DNA of 64,000 nucleotides, from contig NZ_CP035687.1 of assembly GCF_009665255.1 (NCBI RefSeq), forward strand, positions 1 to 64,000, read 5' to 3'. Of the stretch, positions 16,311 through 25,317 are shown piece after piece; positions within the stretch are counted from its first letter, which is position 1, and every line of letters begins with the position of its first letter. Origin of the DNA: Vibrio metoecus (GTDB lineage Bacteria; Pseudomonadota; Gammaproteobacteria; Enterobacterales; Vibrionaceae). The translations under genes were made by a program, and so were the position numbers. The notes under the pieces are model-generated. The model saw nothing but the letters and a program-made list of their open reading frames with translations, was not told the origin of the DNA and searched no databases.

Positions 16311-16916
16311 GTGTTTGAGAAATTAATTGTTGTCATTTTAGGTGGTTTGTTCGGTTTTCTTTTAACCATTCTCAAAGAGTCTGCTGCTGAGAAAAAGTCA
16401 AAGGCAGCAGAAACTTACTACCTTTCAATTATTGTCACGAGTAGGATCGAGCAGTTTATTGTCGGTTGCCGTGAAGTAGTCACTGATAATGGTACCGTAG
16501 ATCAGAATGGATACACTTACTATCATTCTCAGACCCCCAGTTTTACTCCATTAGAACTAGAAGTTGATTGGAAAATACTGCCTCAAGAGCTACTTTACGA
16601 TTTGTTAAACCTGCCTCAATTGGTTCATGAAGCTAACTCATATATTTCAGCTGTAAGTGACTATGCAGCTACACCTCCTGATTTCGCGGAATTTTACGAA
16701 GCTAGAGCAACGAAATATGCTGCTTTAGGCTTATTAGCTATTCAAATGTCTGAGAAACTTAGAGAGTTAGGTGGCTTGCCAAAACGCAAAGTAGAAGTGT
16801 GGGGTGATCGGCAAACATTCTTACTATCTCTACATGAGACCGAAGAAAGAGAAATCATGCGAAGAGAGTTTCAGCAAAAAATGCTAGATTCTCTGAAAGC
16901 TCGAGCACACGCATAA
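16311..16916 (+). CDS. Membrane-anchored protein of unknown function
   Basis: 201 aa from GTG at 16311. One N-terminal TM helix (about 4-21, L-I-V-V-I-L-G-G-L-F-G-F-L-L) then a cytosolic helical domain with charged C-terminus (R-R-E-F-Q-Q-K-M-L-D-S-L-K-A-R). No family recognised. The TAA stop is the first triplet of the next attC. Confidence 0.62.
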   Translation: MFEKLIVVILGGLFGFLLTILKESAAEKKSKAAETYYLSIIVTSRIEQFIVGCREVVTDNGTVDQNGYTYYHSQTPSFTPLELEVDWKILPQELLYDLLNLPQLVHEANSYISAVSDYAATPPDFAEFYEARATKYAALGLLAIQMSEKLRELGGLPKRKVEVWGDRQTFLLSLHETEEREIMRREFQQKMLDSLKARAHA

Positions 16917-17036
16917 CAAACGCCTCAAGAGGGACTGTCAACGCGTGGCGTTTCCAGTCCCATTGAGCCGCGGTGGTTGCAGTTGTTGTGTTTGAGTTTA
17001 GTGGTAATGCGTTGTCAGCCCCTTAGGCGGGCGTTA
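16914..17036 (+). repeat. attC 26 (VCR)
   Basis: TAA doubles as stop of the 201-aa protein. Confidence 0.93.
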
Positions 17037-17448
17037 GCTTCTTAAAGGCTAAAATCATAAAATCCAAACTTCTTGTTCTGAAAAATCAGCTTTTAGTGTT
17101 CAAATTGCACAATTTGGCATTTGAATTTTGCTAGATGGTGATTTGGTAGAAAGTGTTGGAAGTTCCGCAGTTTCAAAGCCGCTGAAAGCCAACAAGTCTC
17201 GATGCTTCAACGTTGTTGGATGTTCAACTCGGTTAACTTGGTTTCACAAAAAGCAGCATCGTCGCTGAAAGCGCGCTTTATTTGTCGGAAATTCGGTAAG
17301 TGGCCAACTTAACCTTGATCGCTGCGAGTTTTGGCAGCTCACTTCACAGCTTTTGGCGTTGGACGTGTGTTTGAGTGATGCTTTTGCGTAAAATGCATTT
17401 CAAGCAAGTGTGTTTAAAAAATCATTGGTAAACAATGGGCTACGAAGC
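17037..17448. other. ORF-less cassette, family A copy 2
   Basis: 412 bp, CTTCTTAAAGGC start subtype; the terminal inverted repeat has one changed base (ATTGGTAAACAAT). Confidence 0.85.
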
Positions 17449-17570
17449 TAACAAACGCCTCAAGAGGGACTGTCAACGCATGGCGTTTCCAGTCCCATTG
17501 AGCCGCGGTGGTTGCAGTTGTTGCGTTTGAGTTTAGTGTTATGCGTTGCCAGCCCCTTAGGCGGGCATTA
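17449..17570 (+). repeat. attC 27 (VCR, mutated crossover triplet)
   Basis: Right end reads GGGCATTATG: the G of the conserved GTT is A, which should impair cutting by the integrase. Confidence 0.9.
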
Positions 17571-17599
17571 TGTGTCCTCAGTGAAAATAAGACGGAACT

Positions 17600-18136
17600 A
17601 TGTTCATAGAATCATTAAAAATCAGGCTTCGCTCACTTGAAGTTGAGGATGCTGAATACTTTTATCAGTGGTCTGGTGATAGGGAAGTGACACAATTCAG
17701 CCTGTCAGCTTATGCCTATCCGCAATCTCGTTCAGATATTGCTAAGTGGCTGTCGGACATTAACTCAAGTTCAAAGACGATTTCTTTTGGTATCGAGTGT
17801 AGAGAAAGCCAAAAACTGATTGGTTATGCTGGTATTTCGGGGATTAGCTCCCTTAACCGAAGTGGTGAGTATTTTATCCTCATTGGTGATAAAGCATTTT
17901 GGGGTAAGGGGCTAGGAACAGAAGTCACGCGTTTAGTCACTAATTATGGATTCCGAGAGCTTGGTTTACATCGAATAGAATTGACCGCATATTGTGACAA
18001 CGTAGCGGCAATCAAAGCGTATGAAAATGCTGGCTATCAACACGAAGGTATCAAAAGAGAATCGGGCTATCGCAATGGCCGATTCATGGACAAAGTCCAA
18101 ATGTCCGTTTTATCGCGAGAGTGGCCGGCCACATAA
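17600..18136 (+). CDS. RimJ/RimL-type GNAT acetyltransferase
   Basis: 178 aa of the ribosomal-protein/polyamine acetyltransferase branch: L-R-S-L-E-V-E-D-A-E at the start, G-K-G-L-G-T-E-V-T-R (about 99-108), then G-L-H-R-I-E-L-T-A-Y-C-D-N-V-A-A-I-K-A-Y-E and G-Y-R-N-G-R-F-M-D-K. The end R-E-W fits the family. Stop TAA is supplied by attC. Confidence 0.87.
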   Translation: MFIESLKIRLRSLEVEDAEYFYQWSGDREVTQFSLSAYAYPQSRSDIAKWLSDINSSSKTISFGIECRESQKLIGYAGISGISSLNRSGEYFILIGDKAFWGKGLGTEVTRLVTNYGFRELGLHRIELTAYCDNVAAIKAYENAGYQHEGIKRESGYRNGRFMDKVQMSVLSREWPAT

Positions 18137-18255
18137 CAAACGCCTCAAGAGGGACTGTCAACGCGTGGCGTTTCCAGTCCCAATGAGCCGCGGTGGTTGC
18201 AGTTGTTGTGTTTGAGTTTAGTGGCATGCGTTGCCAGCCCCTTAGGCGGGCGTTA
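18134..18255 (+). repeat. attC 28 (VCR)
   Basis: TAA doubles as stop of the RimJ/L-type GNAT. Confidence 0.93.
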
Positions 18256-18271
18256 GGTGATATAGGCAAAT

Positions 18272-18778
18272 ATGGAAGAAACAGATTTTCTACAAGAACT
18301 TGCAGATGAGTTATCTGCTTTACCTGATCCGAGCTACTGGTTCTCAAAGCTAAGAGAAATTGAGGATAAATTGGGTAAAAATAAGCGTGATACCGTCGCT
18401 ATATTAGCCAAAAGGGCGTGGCTCAAGAAGATATGCAATTCGTCCTATCCCTTACATCCTGATGTGAAACGAGATATAGCGTATAAGCGTTATTTTCTAT
18501 CTGAGAGTGATAATCTGCTCATTTTGGCAACAATGATTGCTCTGATTGACGGTGATAACTCAGAAGAACGTTACAAGAAATGTAAACAAAACATTGAGAA
18601 AAAGTATGGTGAAGAAGCTTGGCTGAGAATACTCAGAACGGCGAGAAAGATAAATAATGTACTATCGAACTCAAGCTCAAATATACCTACTTCATTGAGT
18701 GTCATGGCTACACGAAGTGTGACTGTACAAGGTTGGGTACAGGATGAAAAACTTTCAAAGTTGCCTAAGCGCGTGTAA
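18272..18778 (+). CDS. Hypothetical protein, 168 aa
   Basis: Soluble, mostly helical, rich in Lys and Glu; contains W-F-S-K-L-R-E-I-E-D-K-L near 23-34 and a serine/threonine-rich stretch near 130-150. No signal peptide, membrane segment or known motif. Weak ribosome site ATAGG before the ATG at 18272. Occupies nearly all of its cassette, so probably a real gene. Confidence 0.6.
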   Translation: MEETDFLQELADELSALPDPSYWFSKLREIEDKLGKNKRDTVAILAKRAWLKKICNSSYPLHPDVKRDIAYKRYFLSESDNLLILATMIALIDGDNSEERYKKCKQNIEKKYGEEAWLRILRTARKINNVLSNSSSNIPTSLSVMATRSVTVQGWVQDEKLSKLPKRV

Positions 18779-18783
18779 TCACC

Positions 18784-18906
18784 TAACAAACGCCTCAAGA
18801 GGGACTGTCAACGCGTAGCGTTTCCAGTCCCATTGAGCCGCGGTGGTTGCAGTTGTTGTATTTGAGTTTAGTGGTAATGCGTTGCCAGCCCCTTAGGCGG
18901 GCGTTA
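18784..18906 (+). repeat. attC 29 (VCR)
   Basis: Closes the 168-aa hypothetical cassette. Confidence 0.93.
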
Positions 18907-18990
18907 TAGCTTATCTCACATTTCAACCTAGACATTGCTCAATCGATGCCTCAGAGTAAATTCCGACTTTGCTCAACAAAAGGAACAAGT

Positions 18991-19380
18991 ATGTTTAGTC
19001 ACATCATGATCGGCTCAAATGATATTGAAAAATCAAAGGTTTTCTATGATGCCATATTGTCGGTGTTAGGTTATCCGGCGGGTGTTATTGACGCTAAAGG
19101 TCGCTGTCTCTACATAAACCAAGAGGGTGTACTTGGTATTACGAAACCAGTGAATGGCGAACCTGCGACGCATGGTAATGGGATGACAATTGGCTTTAAA
19201 GTTAGTAGTCCAGAGTTAGTAGAAGCATGGCATGCAGCCGGTTTAGCAAATGGTGGTGTGGCTTGTGAAGATCCTCCGGGTATCAGAGTGAGCGGACAAA
19301 GAAAAATGTATTTAGCTTATTTACGAGATCCAGCAGGTAATAAGCTATGTGCAACACATCATATTTCCACGGGCAACTAA
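18991..19380 (+). CDS. VOC/glyoxalase family protein (copy 1)
   Basis: 129 aa starting M-F-S-H-I-M-I-G-S-N-D-I-E-K-S-K-V-F-Y-D, the first beta-alpha unit of vicinal oxygen chelate proteins; ends L-R-D-P-A-G-N-K-L-C-A, the last metal-side strand. Includes H-G-N-G and E-A-W-H-A-A-G-L-A-N-G-G. Substrate unknown; some relatives are glyoxalases or resistance proteins. AAAAGGAA precedes ATG 18991; the in-frame ATG at 18946 lacks a ribosome site. Nearly identical copy at 41623. Confidence 0.86.
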   Translation: MFSHIMIGSNDIEKSKVFYDAILSVLGYPAGVIDAKGRCLYINQEGVLGITKPVNGEPATHGNGMTIGFKVSSPELVEAWHAAGLANGGVACEDPPGIRVSGQRKMYLAYLRDPAGNKLCATHHISTGN

Positions 19381-19391
19381 AAGCACCGCTA

Positions 19392-19514
19392 TAACAAACG
19401 CCTCAAGAGGGACTGTCAACGCGTGGCGTTTCCAGTCCCATTGAGCCGCGGTGGTTGCAGTTGTTGTGTTTGAGTTTAGTGTTAATGCGTTGCCAGCCCC
19501 TTAGGCGGGCGTTA
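19392..19514 (+). repeat. attC 30 (VCR)
   Basis: Closes the first VOC copy. Confidence 0.93.
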
Positions 19515-19925
19515 GCTTCTTAAAGCAAAAATCATCAAAATCTGGGGTTAATTGCTTTGAAAACTCAGCTTTTATCATTCAAATTTCACAACTTGGCTTT
19601 CGAGTTTTTCTGATGCTGACTGGGTGAACGTGTTGAATGCTCAGCAGGTTCAAAGTCGCTGAAAACCCACAATCCTCGATGCTTCAAGGCTGTTGAATGT
19701 TCCACACAGCAAGTTTGGTTTCACAAAAGGCTGCATCATCGCTGTGATCTTGCTTTCTTTGTCGCGGACTCTTAACAGTGGCCAACTTAGCCTAGATCGT
19801 TTTAAGTTTTGTCAGCCAACTTCACAGCTTTTGGCGTTGGACGTGTGTTTGTGTGAAGCTTCTGCGTAAAATGCTTTTCAATCAAATGTGTTTAAAAATC
19901 ATTGTTAAACAATAGGCTACGAAGC
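19515..19925. other. ORF-less cassette, family A copy 3
   Basis: 411 bp, CTTCTTAAAG start subtype; no gene on either strand. Confidence 0.85.
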
Positions 19926-20048
19926 TAACAAACGCCTCAAGAGGGACTGTCAACGCGTGGCGTTTCCAGTCCCAATTAGCCGCGGTGGTTACGGGTGTTG
20001 TGTTTGAGTTTAGTTGTTGTGCGTTGCCAGCCCCTTAGGCGGGCGTTA
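19926..20048 (+). repeat. attC 31 (VCR)
   Basis: Follows ORF-less A3; has AATTAGCC and TTGTTGTGCG variants. Confidence 0.92.
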
Positions 20049-20078
20049 TGCCGCAATCAAAAATTTTGGATAAAGTTT

Positions 20079-20621
20079 ATGGTAAGTATTTTCCTACAAT
20101 TAGTGGGCATAAGAACAGCAAAGCAGAAAGAAAAGACGCAACGAGTTGTTGAATATATTGATACTTGTCTTGAGCATATGGAAAATATTATGGGCTACAA
20201 GAAAGATACCAATGAAGCTAGTGTTGAACAGTCTAGAAAATTTCTTCAACAAGCCTATCGAGAACTTCCACTACAGCTTGATGGTGTTGCATCAACAGTA
20301 GAGTGCGATGTCATTAAAAACTCAATCGCAAGTGCTCGAATCTACTATCACGCGGTTAAAGAGGGCAAGGTGTTAGATAGTAGTTTAGAGAATGACTATG
20401 AGTCACGATTTCAGTTATATGCTAATCATGTATATGACCAACAACTGTTTCGACAGAGTTCATATGAGACGTTTTTACGTCAGTTAGTCAAGGATAAGCG
20501 AGAGATCGATAAAGCCTACGTGAGTATGGAGTTGCAGAAAATTAAAGAAGTTTGCCAAGAAGACGTAGCTAGAATTATGTCCTTGAAAGAGCGGCTTAAA
20601 ACTCGCAAAGCGGCGGCATAA
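20079..20621 (+). CDS. Hypothetical helical protein, 180 aa
   Basis: Starts M-V-S-I-F-L-Q-L-V-G at ATG 20079; the longer frame to 19995 runs through attC and is rejected. Strongly helical and charged (E-K-T-Q-R-V-V-E-Y-I-D-T-C-L; E-L-Q-K-I-K-E-V-C-Q-E-D-V-A-R-I), with a possible coiled coil near the C-terminus. No known motif. The stop TAA is the first triplet of attC. Confidence 0.58.
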   Translation: MVSIFLQLVGIRTAKQKEKTQRVVEYIDTCLEHMENIMGYKKDTNEASVEQSRKFLQQAYRELPLQLDGVASTVECDVIKNSIASARIYYHAVKEGKVLDSSLENDYESRFQLYANHVYDQQLFRQSSYETFLRQLVKDKREIDKAYVSMELQKIKEVCQEDVARIMSLKERLKTRKAAA

Positions 20622-20740
20622 CAAACGCCTCAAGAGGGACTGTCAACGCGTGGCGTTTCCAGTCCCATTGAGCCGCGGTGGTTGCAGTTGTTGTGTTTGA
20701 GTTTAGTGTTATGCGTTGCCAGCCCCTTAGGCGGGCGTTA
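20619..20740 (+). repeat. attC 32 (VCR)
   Basis: TAA doubles as stop of the 180-aa protein. Confidence 0.93.
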
Positions 20741-20759
20741 GTTGCCAGTCAGCAACAAA

Positions 20760-21038
20760 TCAGTCGTTTGGAAATTTTTGTTTCTGATGTAGTACACGCA
20801 TTATTCGAATTTTAGAACCATCAACCCAATACGAAACAATCATTGATATCTCAGGGATAATAAGCAATCTGCCTCGAATACCATCACGCTGAACCCCCAT
20901 TAGTGGTTGCTCAAGCAAATTTTCGACTTTGGTTTCTATGAGCTCATCCGTTTTTTCAGCGGCTGCTGGGTTAAAGTCGTAAAGAAATTCGAAAATTTTC
21001 TCACGATCATTGAGAGATGCTTCTTCCCAGAAAATCAT
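20760..21038 (-). CDS. relE: RelE/ParE family toxin
   Basis: 92 aa of the RelE/ParE superfamily: F-L-Y-D-F-N-P-A-A-A-E-K, L-L-E-Q-P-L-M-G-V-Q-R-D-G-I-R-G-R-L-L, I-S-Y-W-like strand (I-V-S-Y-W-V) and I-R-I-M-R-V-L-H-Q-K-Q-K-F at the C-terminus. Known members cut mRNA on the ribosome or poison gyrase; this sequence resembles toxins paired with RelB/DinJ antitoxins. Its start overlaps the antitoxin stop by 4 bp, so the two are translated together. Lies against the array direction. Confidence 0.85.
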   Translation of the reverse strand: MIFWEEASLNDREKIFEFLYDFNPAAAEKTDELIETKVENLLEQPLMGVQRDGIRGRLLIIPEISMIVSYWVDGSKIRIMRVLHQKQKFPND

Positions 21039-21319
21039 GCGTGACCTCGATTTCGGATTTTAGCTTTACGTTCAGCCATTCGCACTTTGGCGATGTCATG
21101 TTCAACGAATACCGCTTTTCCTGAGTCGAACTTCTCAAATGCTTGATTCACTTGTTCAGTTAGCCATGCATCGTGAGATAATGCCTTGCGTTGCTGTTCA
21201 GCTAATTGTTCAGTGAGTTCACGGCAAGCATCGCTAAGAGTCCGACCTTGGCTTTCAGCCATTTGTTGAGCTAAACGTTTTGTTTCTTCGTCTACACGAA
21301 ATTGAATTCTAGTATCCAT
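21035..21319 (-). CDS. relB: RelB/DinJ family antitoxin
   Basis: 94 aa starting M-D-T-R-I-Q-F-R-V-D-E-E-T-K, the ribbon-helix-helix strand and first helix of RelB/DinJ antitoxins, followed by G-R-T-L-S-D-A-C-R-E-L-T-E-Q and a long charged tail that would wrap the toxin. ATG at 21319 follows GGAGCTC. The antitoxin comes first in the operon, as is usual, and would repress its own promoter. Confidence 0.86.
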   Translation of the reverse strand: MDTRIQFRVDEETKRLAQQMAESQGRTLSDACRELTEQLAEQQRKALSHDAWLTEQVNQAFEKFDSGKAVFVEHDIAKVRMAERKAKIRNRGHA

Positions 21320-21345
21320 GGTGAGCTCCTTGATTGTGTGTACGA

Positions 21346-21374
21346 ATGTTAGCACTGGTGTTGGGGTAGGGCAA
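21346..21374 (-). promoter_or_regulatory. Promoter candidate for relBE
   Basis: Minus strand: -35 TTGCCC (21369-21374), 17-bp spacer, -10 TAACAT (21346-21351), about 27 bp upstream of the relB start and abutting the attC. Confidence 0.55.
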
Positions 21375-21375
21375 C

Positions 21376-21497
21376 TAACAAACGCCTCAAGAGGGACTGT
21401 CAACGCGTGGCGTTTCCAGTCCCATTGAGCCGCGGTGGTTACAGTTGTTGTGTTTGAGTTTAGTGTTATGCGTTGTCAGCCCCTTAGGCGGGCGTTA
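21376..21497 (+). repeat. attC 33 (VCR)
   Basis: Closes the relBE cassette. Confidence 0.93.
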
Positions 21498-21513
21498 GGT
21501 ATTTGGAGTTATC

Positions 21514-22029
21514 ATGAGAGCTATCGTTTTGATTCTTTGCGCCGTTTTATTGAATGGCTGCTTGGGCATGCCCGAATCAGTAAAACCGGTGTCGTATTTT
21601 GAACTGAACAACTATTTAGGTAAATGGTACGAGGTTGCTCGACTCGATCACTCCTTTGAAAGAGGTTTAAGTCAGGTTACTGCGGAATACAGTGCTCGAA
21701 ATGATGGTGGTATTTCGGTTCTTAATCGTGGCTATTCTGAAGAGAAAGGTGAGTGGAAGGAGGCGGAAGGTAAAGCTTACTTTGTGAATGGCTCAACAGA
21801 TGGCTATCTGAAGGTTTCATTTTTTGGCCCGTTTTATGGCTCCTACGTAGTGTTTGAGTTAGACCGTGAAAACTACAGTTATGCTTTTGTGTCAGGGCCG
21901 AATACAGAATATCTGTGGTTACTTTCAAGAACGCCGACTGTAGAACGAGGCATTCTGGATAAGTTCATAGAAATGTCGAAAGAGCGTGGTTTTGATACAA
22001 ATCGGCTCATTTACGTTCAGCAGCAATAA
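21514..22029 (+). CDS. vlpA: Outer-membrane lipocalin VlpA/Blc
   Basis: 171 aa. Lipoprotein signal with lipobox L-L-N-G-C (Cys16), then the lipocalin G-x-W motif (Gly36-Lys-Trp38) in Y-L-G-K-W-Y-E-V-A-R-L-D-H. Later family blocks are visible: A-E-Y-S-A-R, A-Y-F-V-N-G-S-T-D-G-Y-L-K-V-S-F-F-G-P-F-Y-G-S-Y-x-V and Y-L-W-L-L-S-R-T-P. Bacterial lipocalins bind lipids or other small hydrophobic ligands at the outer membrane. VlpA of V. cholerae is a known lipocalin encoded among VCRs, which supports the species call. Confidence 0.9.
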   Translation: MRAIVLILCAVLLNGCLGMPESVKPVSYFELNNYLGKWYEVARLDHSFERGLSQVTAEYSARNDGGISVLNRGYSEEKGEWKEAEGKAYFVNGSTDGYLKVSFFGPFYGSYVVFELDRENYSYAFVSGPNTEYLWLLSRTPTVERGILDKFIEMSKERGFDTNRLIYVQQQ

Positions 22030-22034
22030 ATACC

Positions 22035-22157
22035 TAACAAACGCCTCAAGAGGGACTGTCAACGCGCGGCGTTTCCAGTCCCATTGAGCCGCGGTGGTTG
22101 CAGTTGTTGTGTTTGGGTTTAGTGGTAATGCGTTGTCAGCCCCTTAGGCGGGCGTTA
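22035..22157 (+). repeat. attC 34 (VCR)
   Basis: Closes the vlpA cassette; its last three bases TTA are the ccdB stop codon on the other strand. Confidence 0.93.
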
Positions 22158-22472
22158 TATGCCAGTAATCAAAAAGTCGATAGCAGCGATAATCTCATCT
22201 CTGAAAGTGCTTAAGTCTGCGACGGGCTCAACTAAGATTTTGGTTGGTACACTTGCCATCTGTTGAGTAAGAATGACAAAGTCACCTTGTTCAATGTGGA
22301 TCGTTGGGCACAAATGGCTTGGTGCTTTCTTTTCTAGTAAATCAAGTGGTGTAAGTGGTATCACCAATCGAGTATTTAGCGTATTGAGCAGCTCACTTTG
22401 TACGTCAACAAAATAGGGATAAGCGGTAGACGTACTTTTGTCGAGATTTTCGTAAAGGGTAAATTGAGACAT
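22155..22472 (-). CDS. ccdB: CcdB gyrase-poison toxin
   Basis: 105 aa matching CcdB: Y-P-Y-F-V-D-V-Q-S-E-L-L, L-N-T-R-L-V-I-P-L, P-T-I-H-I-E-Q-G-D-F-V-I-L-T-Q-Q-M-A-S-V-P and the tail I-I-A-A-I-D-F-L-I-T-G-I, which carries the conserved C-terminal Gly-Ile. CcdB traps DNA gyrase. The start overlaps the ccdA stop by one base, and the TAA stop is the reverse of the TTA at the attC junction, so the gene fills the cassette to its first base. Confidence 0.9.
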   Translation of the reverse strand: MSQFTLYENLDKSTSTAYPYFVDVQSELLNTLNTRLVIPLTPLDLLEKKAPSHLCPTIHIEQGDFVILTQQMASVPTKILVEPVADLSTFRDEIIAAIDFLITGI

Positions 22473-22717
22473 CAGAATACTCGGTATGAATCAGAAAAAA
22501 GGCCATGTTTCTCAGTAAGTTCGTTACAAGCTTCAATGGCTTCGGCATTTTGTTCTAACCATTCAGCTTTTAATCTAGAGGAAACTTCTTTTTCTAAGGC
22601 TTTTTCCATCGTAGCGGATAGATTGATATTAAGGCGTTTAGCTTCAGCAAGTAACTCACTGTTTAAGCTAAGATTGGTAGCCTTTTTGGGGGCTTGTGTA
22701 CTAAACGTGGTTCTCAT
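22472..22717 (-). CDS. ccdA: CcdA antitoxin
   Basis: 81 aa. N-terminal ribbon-helix-helix (K-K-A-T-N-L-S-L-N-S-E-L-L-A-E-A-K-R-L-N-I-N-L-S) and a flexible tail with W-L-E-Q-N-A-E-A-I and H-G-L-F-S-D-S-Y-R-x-F, the CcdB-binding end. ATG at 22717 follows GGAGT; the longer frame to 22789 reads into attC. CcdA neutralises CcdB and represses the operon. Confidence 0.9.
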   Translation of the reverse strand: MRTTFSTQAPKKATNLSLNSELLAEAKRLNINLSATMEKALEKEVSSRLKAEWLEQNAEAIEACNELTEKHGLFSDSYRVF

Positions 22718-22751
22718 GAAGTTACTCCGTGCGTATTTTAAGTGCGCATTG

Positions 22752-22780
22752 ATTATAGTGGTAAAAATGGCATATAACAA
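22752..22780 (-). promoter_or_regulatory. ccdAB promoter with -35 box inside attC
   Basis: Minus strand: -35 TTGTTA, the reverse of the attC TAACAA (22775-22780), exactly 17 bp from a perfect -10 TATAAT (22752-22757). The recombination site thus supplies part of the promoter. Confidence 0.72.
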
Positions 22781-22897
22781 ACGCCTCAAGAGGGACTGTC
22801 AACGCGTGGCGTTTCCAGTCCCATTGAGCCGCGGTGGTTGCAGTTGTTGTGTTTGGGTTTAGTGGTAATGCGTTGTCAGCCCCTTAGGCGGGCGTTA
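22775..22897 (+). repeat. attC 35 (VCR)
   Basis: Closes the ccdAB cassette and overlaps its promoter. Confidence 0.93.
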
Positions 22898-23412
22898 TGC
22901 TTAATCCATAAAAATCAGCAGGTTGTGATTGTCAATTCCTTTGGCATTTCGTTCGGGTTTTGTCGGCAATTCAATATTGTTTTTCGCTGCCTAATGAAAC
23001 GGCAATGTGTTTGGCGCTGTAAATTCCAAGTTATTGCCTCATTGGAATATTGAGTCTGCGCGAGTTGAGTTTTGCTCTTTCAAGTCGCTTTGAGCAGTTT
23101 GGTGCCTTTACTTACAGGCTAGAAGTTTGTCGGCAATTGAGCATTGTTTTTCGCTGCCTAATGAAACAGCAGTGTGTCTGTCGCTGTAAATTTTAGTGTC
23201 ATTGCCTCATTCAGTTGTCGTGCACATGCGTGGTGAGTTGGTCTGTCGGAGAGGGTTTCCACATTGGCCTAGTTGCTAAATGAAAGCCTGCATTGGTCAG
23301 TGCATAGGTAAAAGTTGAGCCAGTTCTAATTCAAGGAAAGTCGAAGTTTAGCCAATGATTTCAGTGAGTTATTCTTGGGTTGGCTCAAATGTAAAGTGTT
23401 GAAGCTTAAGCA
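22898..23412. other. ORF-less cassette, family B copy 2
   Basis: 515 bp, long form with two repeat units; reading frames are broken by indels relative to other copies. Confidence 0.85.
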
Positions 23413-23534
23413 TAACAAACGCCTCAAAGGGACTGCCAACGCGCGGCGTTTCCAGTCCCATTGAGCCGCGGTGGTTTCGGCTGTTGTGTTTGAGTTTAGT
23501 GGTAATGCGTTGTCAGCCCCTTAGGCGGGCGTTA
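23413..23534 (+). repeat. attC 36 (VCR)
   Basis: Follows B2; CTCAAAGGGACTGCC left-arm variant. Confidence 0.92.
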
Positions 23535-23918
23535 GTTTCTATCTAGAAAAAATCATCAAAAGTTCAGATTCATGCCCTGAATAATCAGCTTTAAACGTTC
23601 AAGTCGCACTATCTGGCTTTTGAGTTTTTCCTGATGCTGATTTGGTAGAAAGTGTTGAAATTTCAGCTAGTTCAAAGTCGCTGAGAACCAACAAACTTCG
23701 AAGCTTCAATGTTGTCGGACGTTCAACTTGATCAGTTTGGTTTCATAAAAGGTTGAATCATCGCTGTGATCTGGCTTTCTTTGTGTGGACTCTTAACGTT
23801 TTGGCAGCCAACTTCACAGCTTTTGGCGTTGGACGTGTGTTTGCGTGATGCTTTTGCATAAAATTACTTTCAAGCAAATGAGTTTAAAAAGTCATTGTTA
23901 AACAATAGGCTACGAAAC
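23535..23918. other. ORF-less cassette, family A copy 4 (short subtype)
   Basis: 384 bp; lacks the roughly 25-bp CCGTGGCCAACTTAACC segment between GGACTCTTAA and GTTTTGGCAGCC. Confidence 0.85.
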
Positions 23919-24040
23919 TAACAAACGCCTCAAAGGGACTGCCAACGCGTGGCGTTTCCAGTCCCATTGAGCCGCGGTGGTTGCAGTTGTTGTGTTTGGG
24001 TTTAGTGGTAATGCGTTGTCAGCCCCTTAGGCGGGCGTTA
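23919..24040 (+). repeat. attC 37 (VCR)
   Basis: Follows A4; CTCAAAGGGACTGCC variant. Confidence 0.92.
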
Positions 24041-24555
24041 TGCTTAATCCATAAAAATCAGTAGGTTGTGTTTATTGATTTCTTTGGCACTTTGTTCAGG
24101 TTTTGTCGGCAATTCAATATTGTTTTTCGCTGCCTAATGAAGCGGCAATGTATCTGGCGCTGTAAATTCTGAGTGATTGCCTCATTGGAATATTGAGTCT
24201 GCACGAGTCGAGTTTTGCTCTTTCAAGTCGCTTTGAGCAGTTTGGTGCCTTTACATACAGGCTTAAAGTCTGTCGGCAATTGAGCATTGCTTTGCGCTGT
24301 CTAATGAAACGGCAATGTGTCTGTCGCTGTAAATTTCAGTGTCATTGCCTCATTGAGTTGTCGTGCCCATGCGTGGTGAGTTGGTTTGTCGGAGAGGTTT
24401 TCCACATTGGCCTAGTTGCTAAATGAAAACCTGCATTGGTCAGTTCATAGGTAAAAGTTGAGCCAGTTCTAATTCAAGGCGATTCGAAGTTTGGTCAATG
24501 ATTTCAGTGGGTTATTCTAGGGTTGGCTCAAATGTAAAGTGTTGAAGCTTAAGCA
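24041..24555. other. ORF-less cassette, family B copy 3
   Basis: 515 bp, long form. Its 3' half (from about 24165) is repeated exactly in copy 5. A 77-aa frame at 24193 is present here and in copy 5 but not intact elsewhere. Confidence 0.85.
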
Positions 24556-24678
24556 TAACAAACGCCTCAAGAGGGACTGTCAACGCGTGGCGTTTCCAGT
24601 CCCAATGAGCCGCGGTGGTTTCGGTGGTTGTGTTTGGGTTTGGTTGTTATGCGTTGTCAGCCCCTTAGGCGGGCGTTA
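24556..24678 (+). repeat. attC 38 (VCR)
   Basis: Appears identical to the next two attC sites (25195, 25835), with TTTCGGTGGTTG and GGTTGTTATG. Confidence 0.93.
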
Positions 24679-25194
24679 TGCTTAATCCATAAAAAAATCA
24701 GTAGGTTGTGGTTGTCGATTCCTTTGGCATTTCATTCAAGTTTTGTCGGCAATTCAATATTGTTTTTCGCTGCCTAATGAAGCGGCAATGTGTCTGGCGC
24801 TGTAAATTCCAAGTTATTGCCTCATCGGGTTTTTGAGTCTGAGCGAGGTTAGTATTGTTGGCTCAAGTCGCTTTGAGCAGTTTGGAGCCTTTACTTACAG
24901 TCTGAAAGTCAGTCGCAATTGAGCATTGTTTTGCGCTGCCTAATGAAACGGCAATGTGTTTGTCGCTGTACTTTTCAGTGTTATTGCCTCATTGAGTTGT
25001 CGTGCTAATGTGTGGTGAATTGGTTTGTCGGAGAGGTTTTCCACATTGGCCTAGTTGCTAAATGAAAACCTGCATTGGTCAGTTCATAGGTAAAAGTTGA
25101 GCCAGTTCTAATTCAAGGCGATTCGAAGTTTGGTCAATGATTTCAGTGGGTTATTCTAGGGTTGGCTCAAATGTAAAGTGTTGAAGCTTAAGCA
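24679..25194. other. ORF-less cassette, family B copy 4
   Basis: 516 bp. The 5' half matches copy 5 exactly; the middle (GGGTTTTTGAGTCTG) differs from both neighbours. Confidence 0.85.
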
Positions 25195-25317
25195 TAACAA
25201 ACGCCTCAAGAGGGACTGTCAACGCGTGGCGTTTCCAGTCCCAATGAGCCGCGGTGGTTTCGGTGGTTGTGTTTGGGTTTGGTTGTTATGCGTTGTCAGC
25301 CCCTTAGGCGGGCGTTA
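25195..25317 (+). repeat. attC 39 (VCR)
   Basis: Second of three identical tandem sites. Confidence 0.93.

Noticed and set aside
24193..24426. 77-aa frame found twice in family B cassettes
   Set aside because: Broken by indels in four other copies, Cys-rich without pattern and no ribosome site; the second copy is explained by the mosaic duplication.
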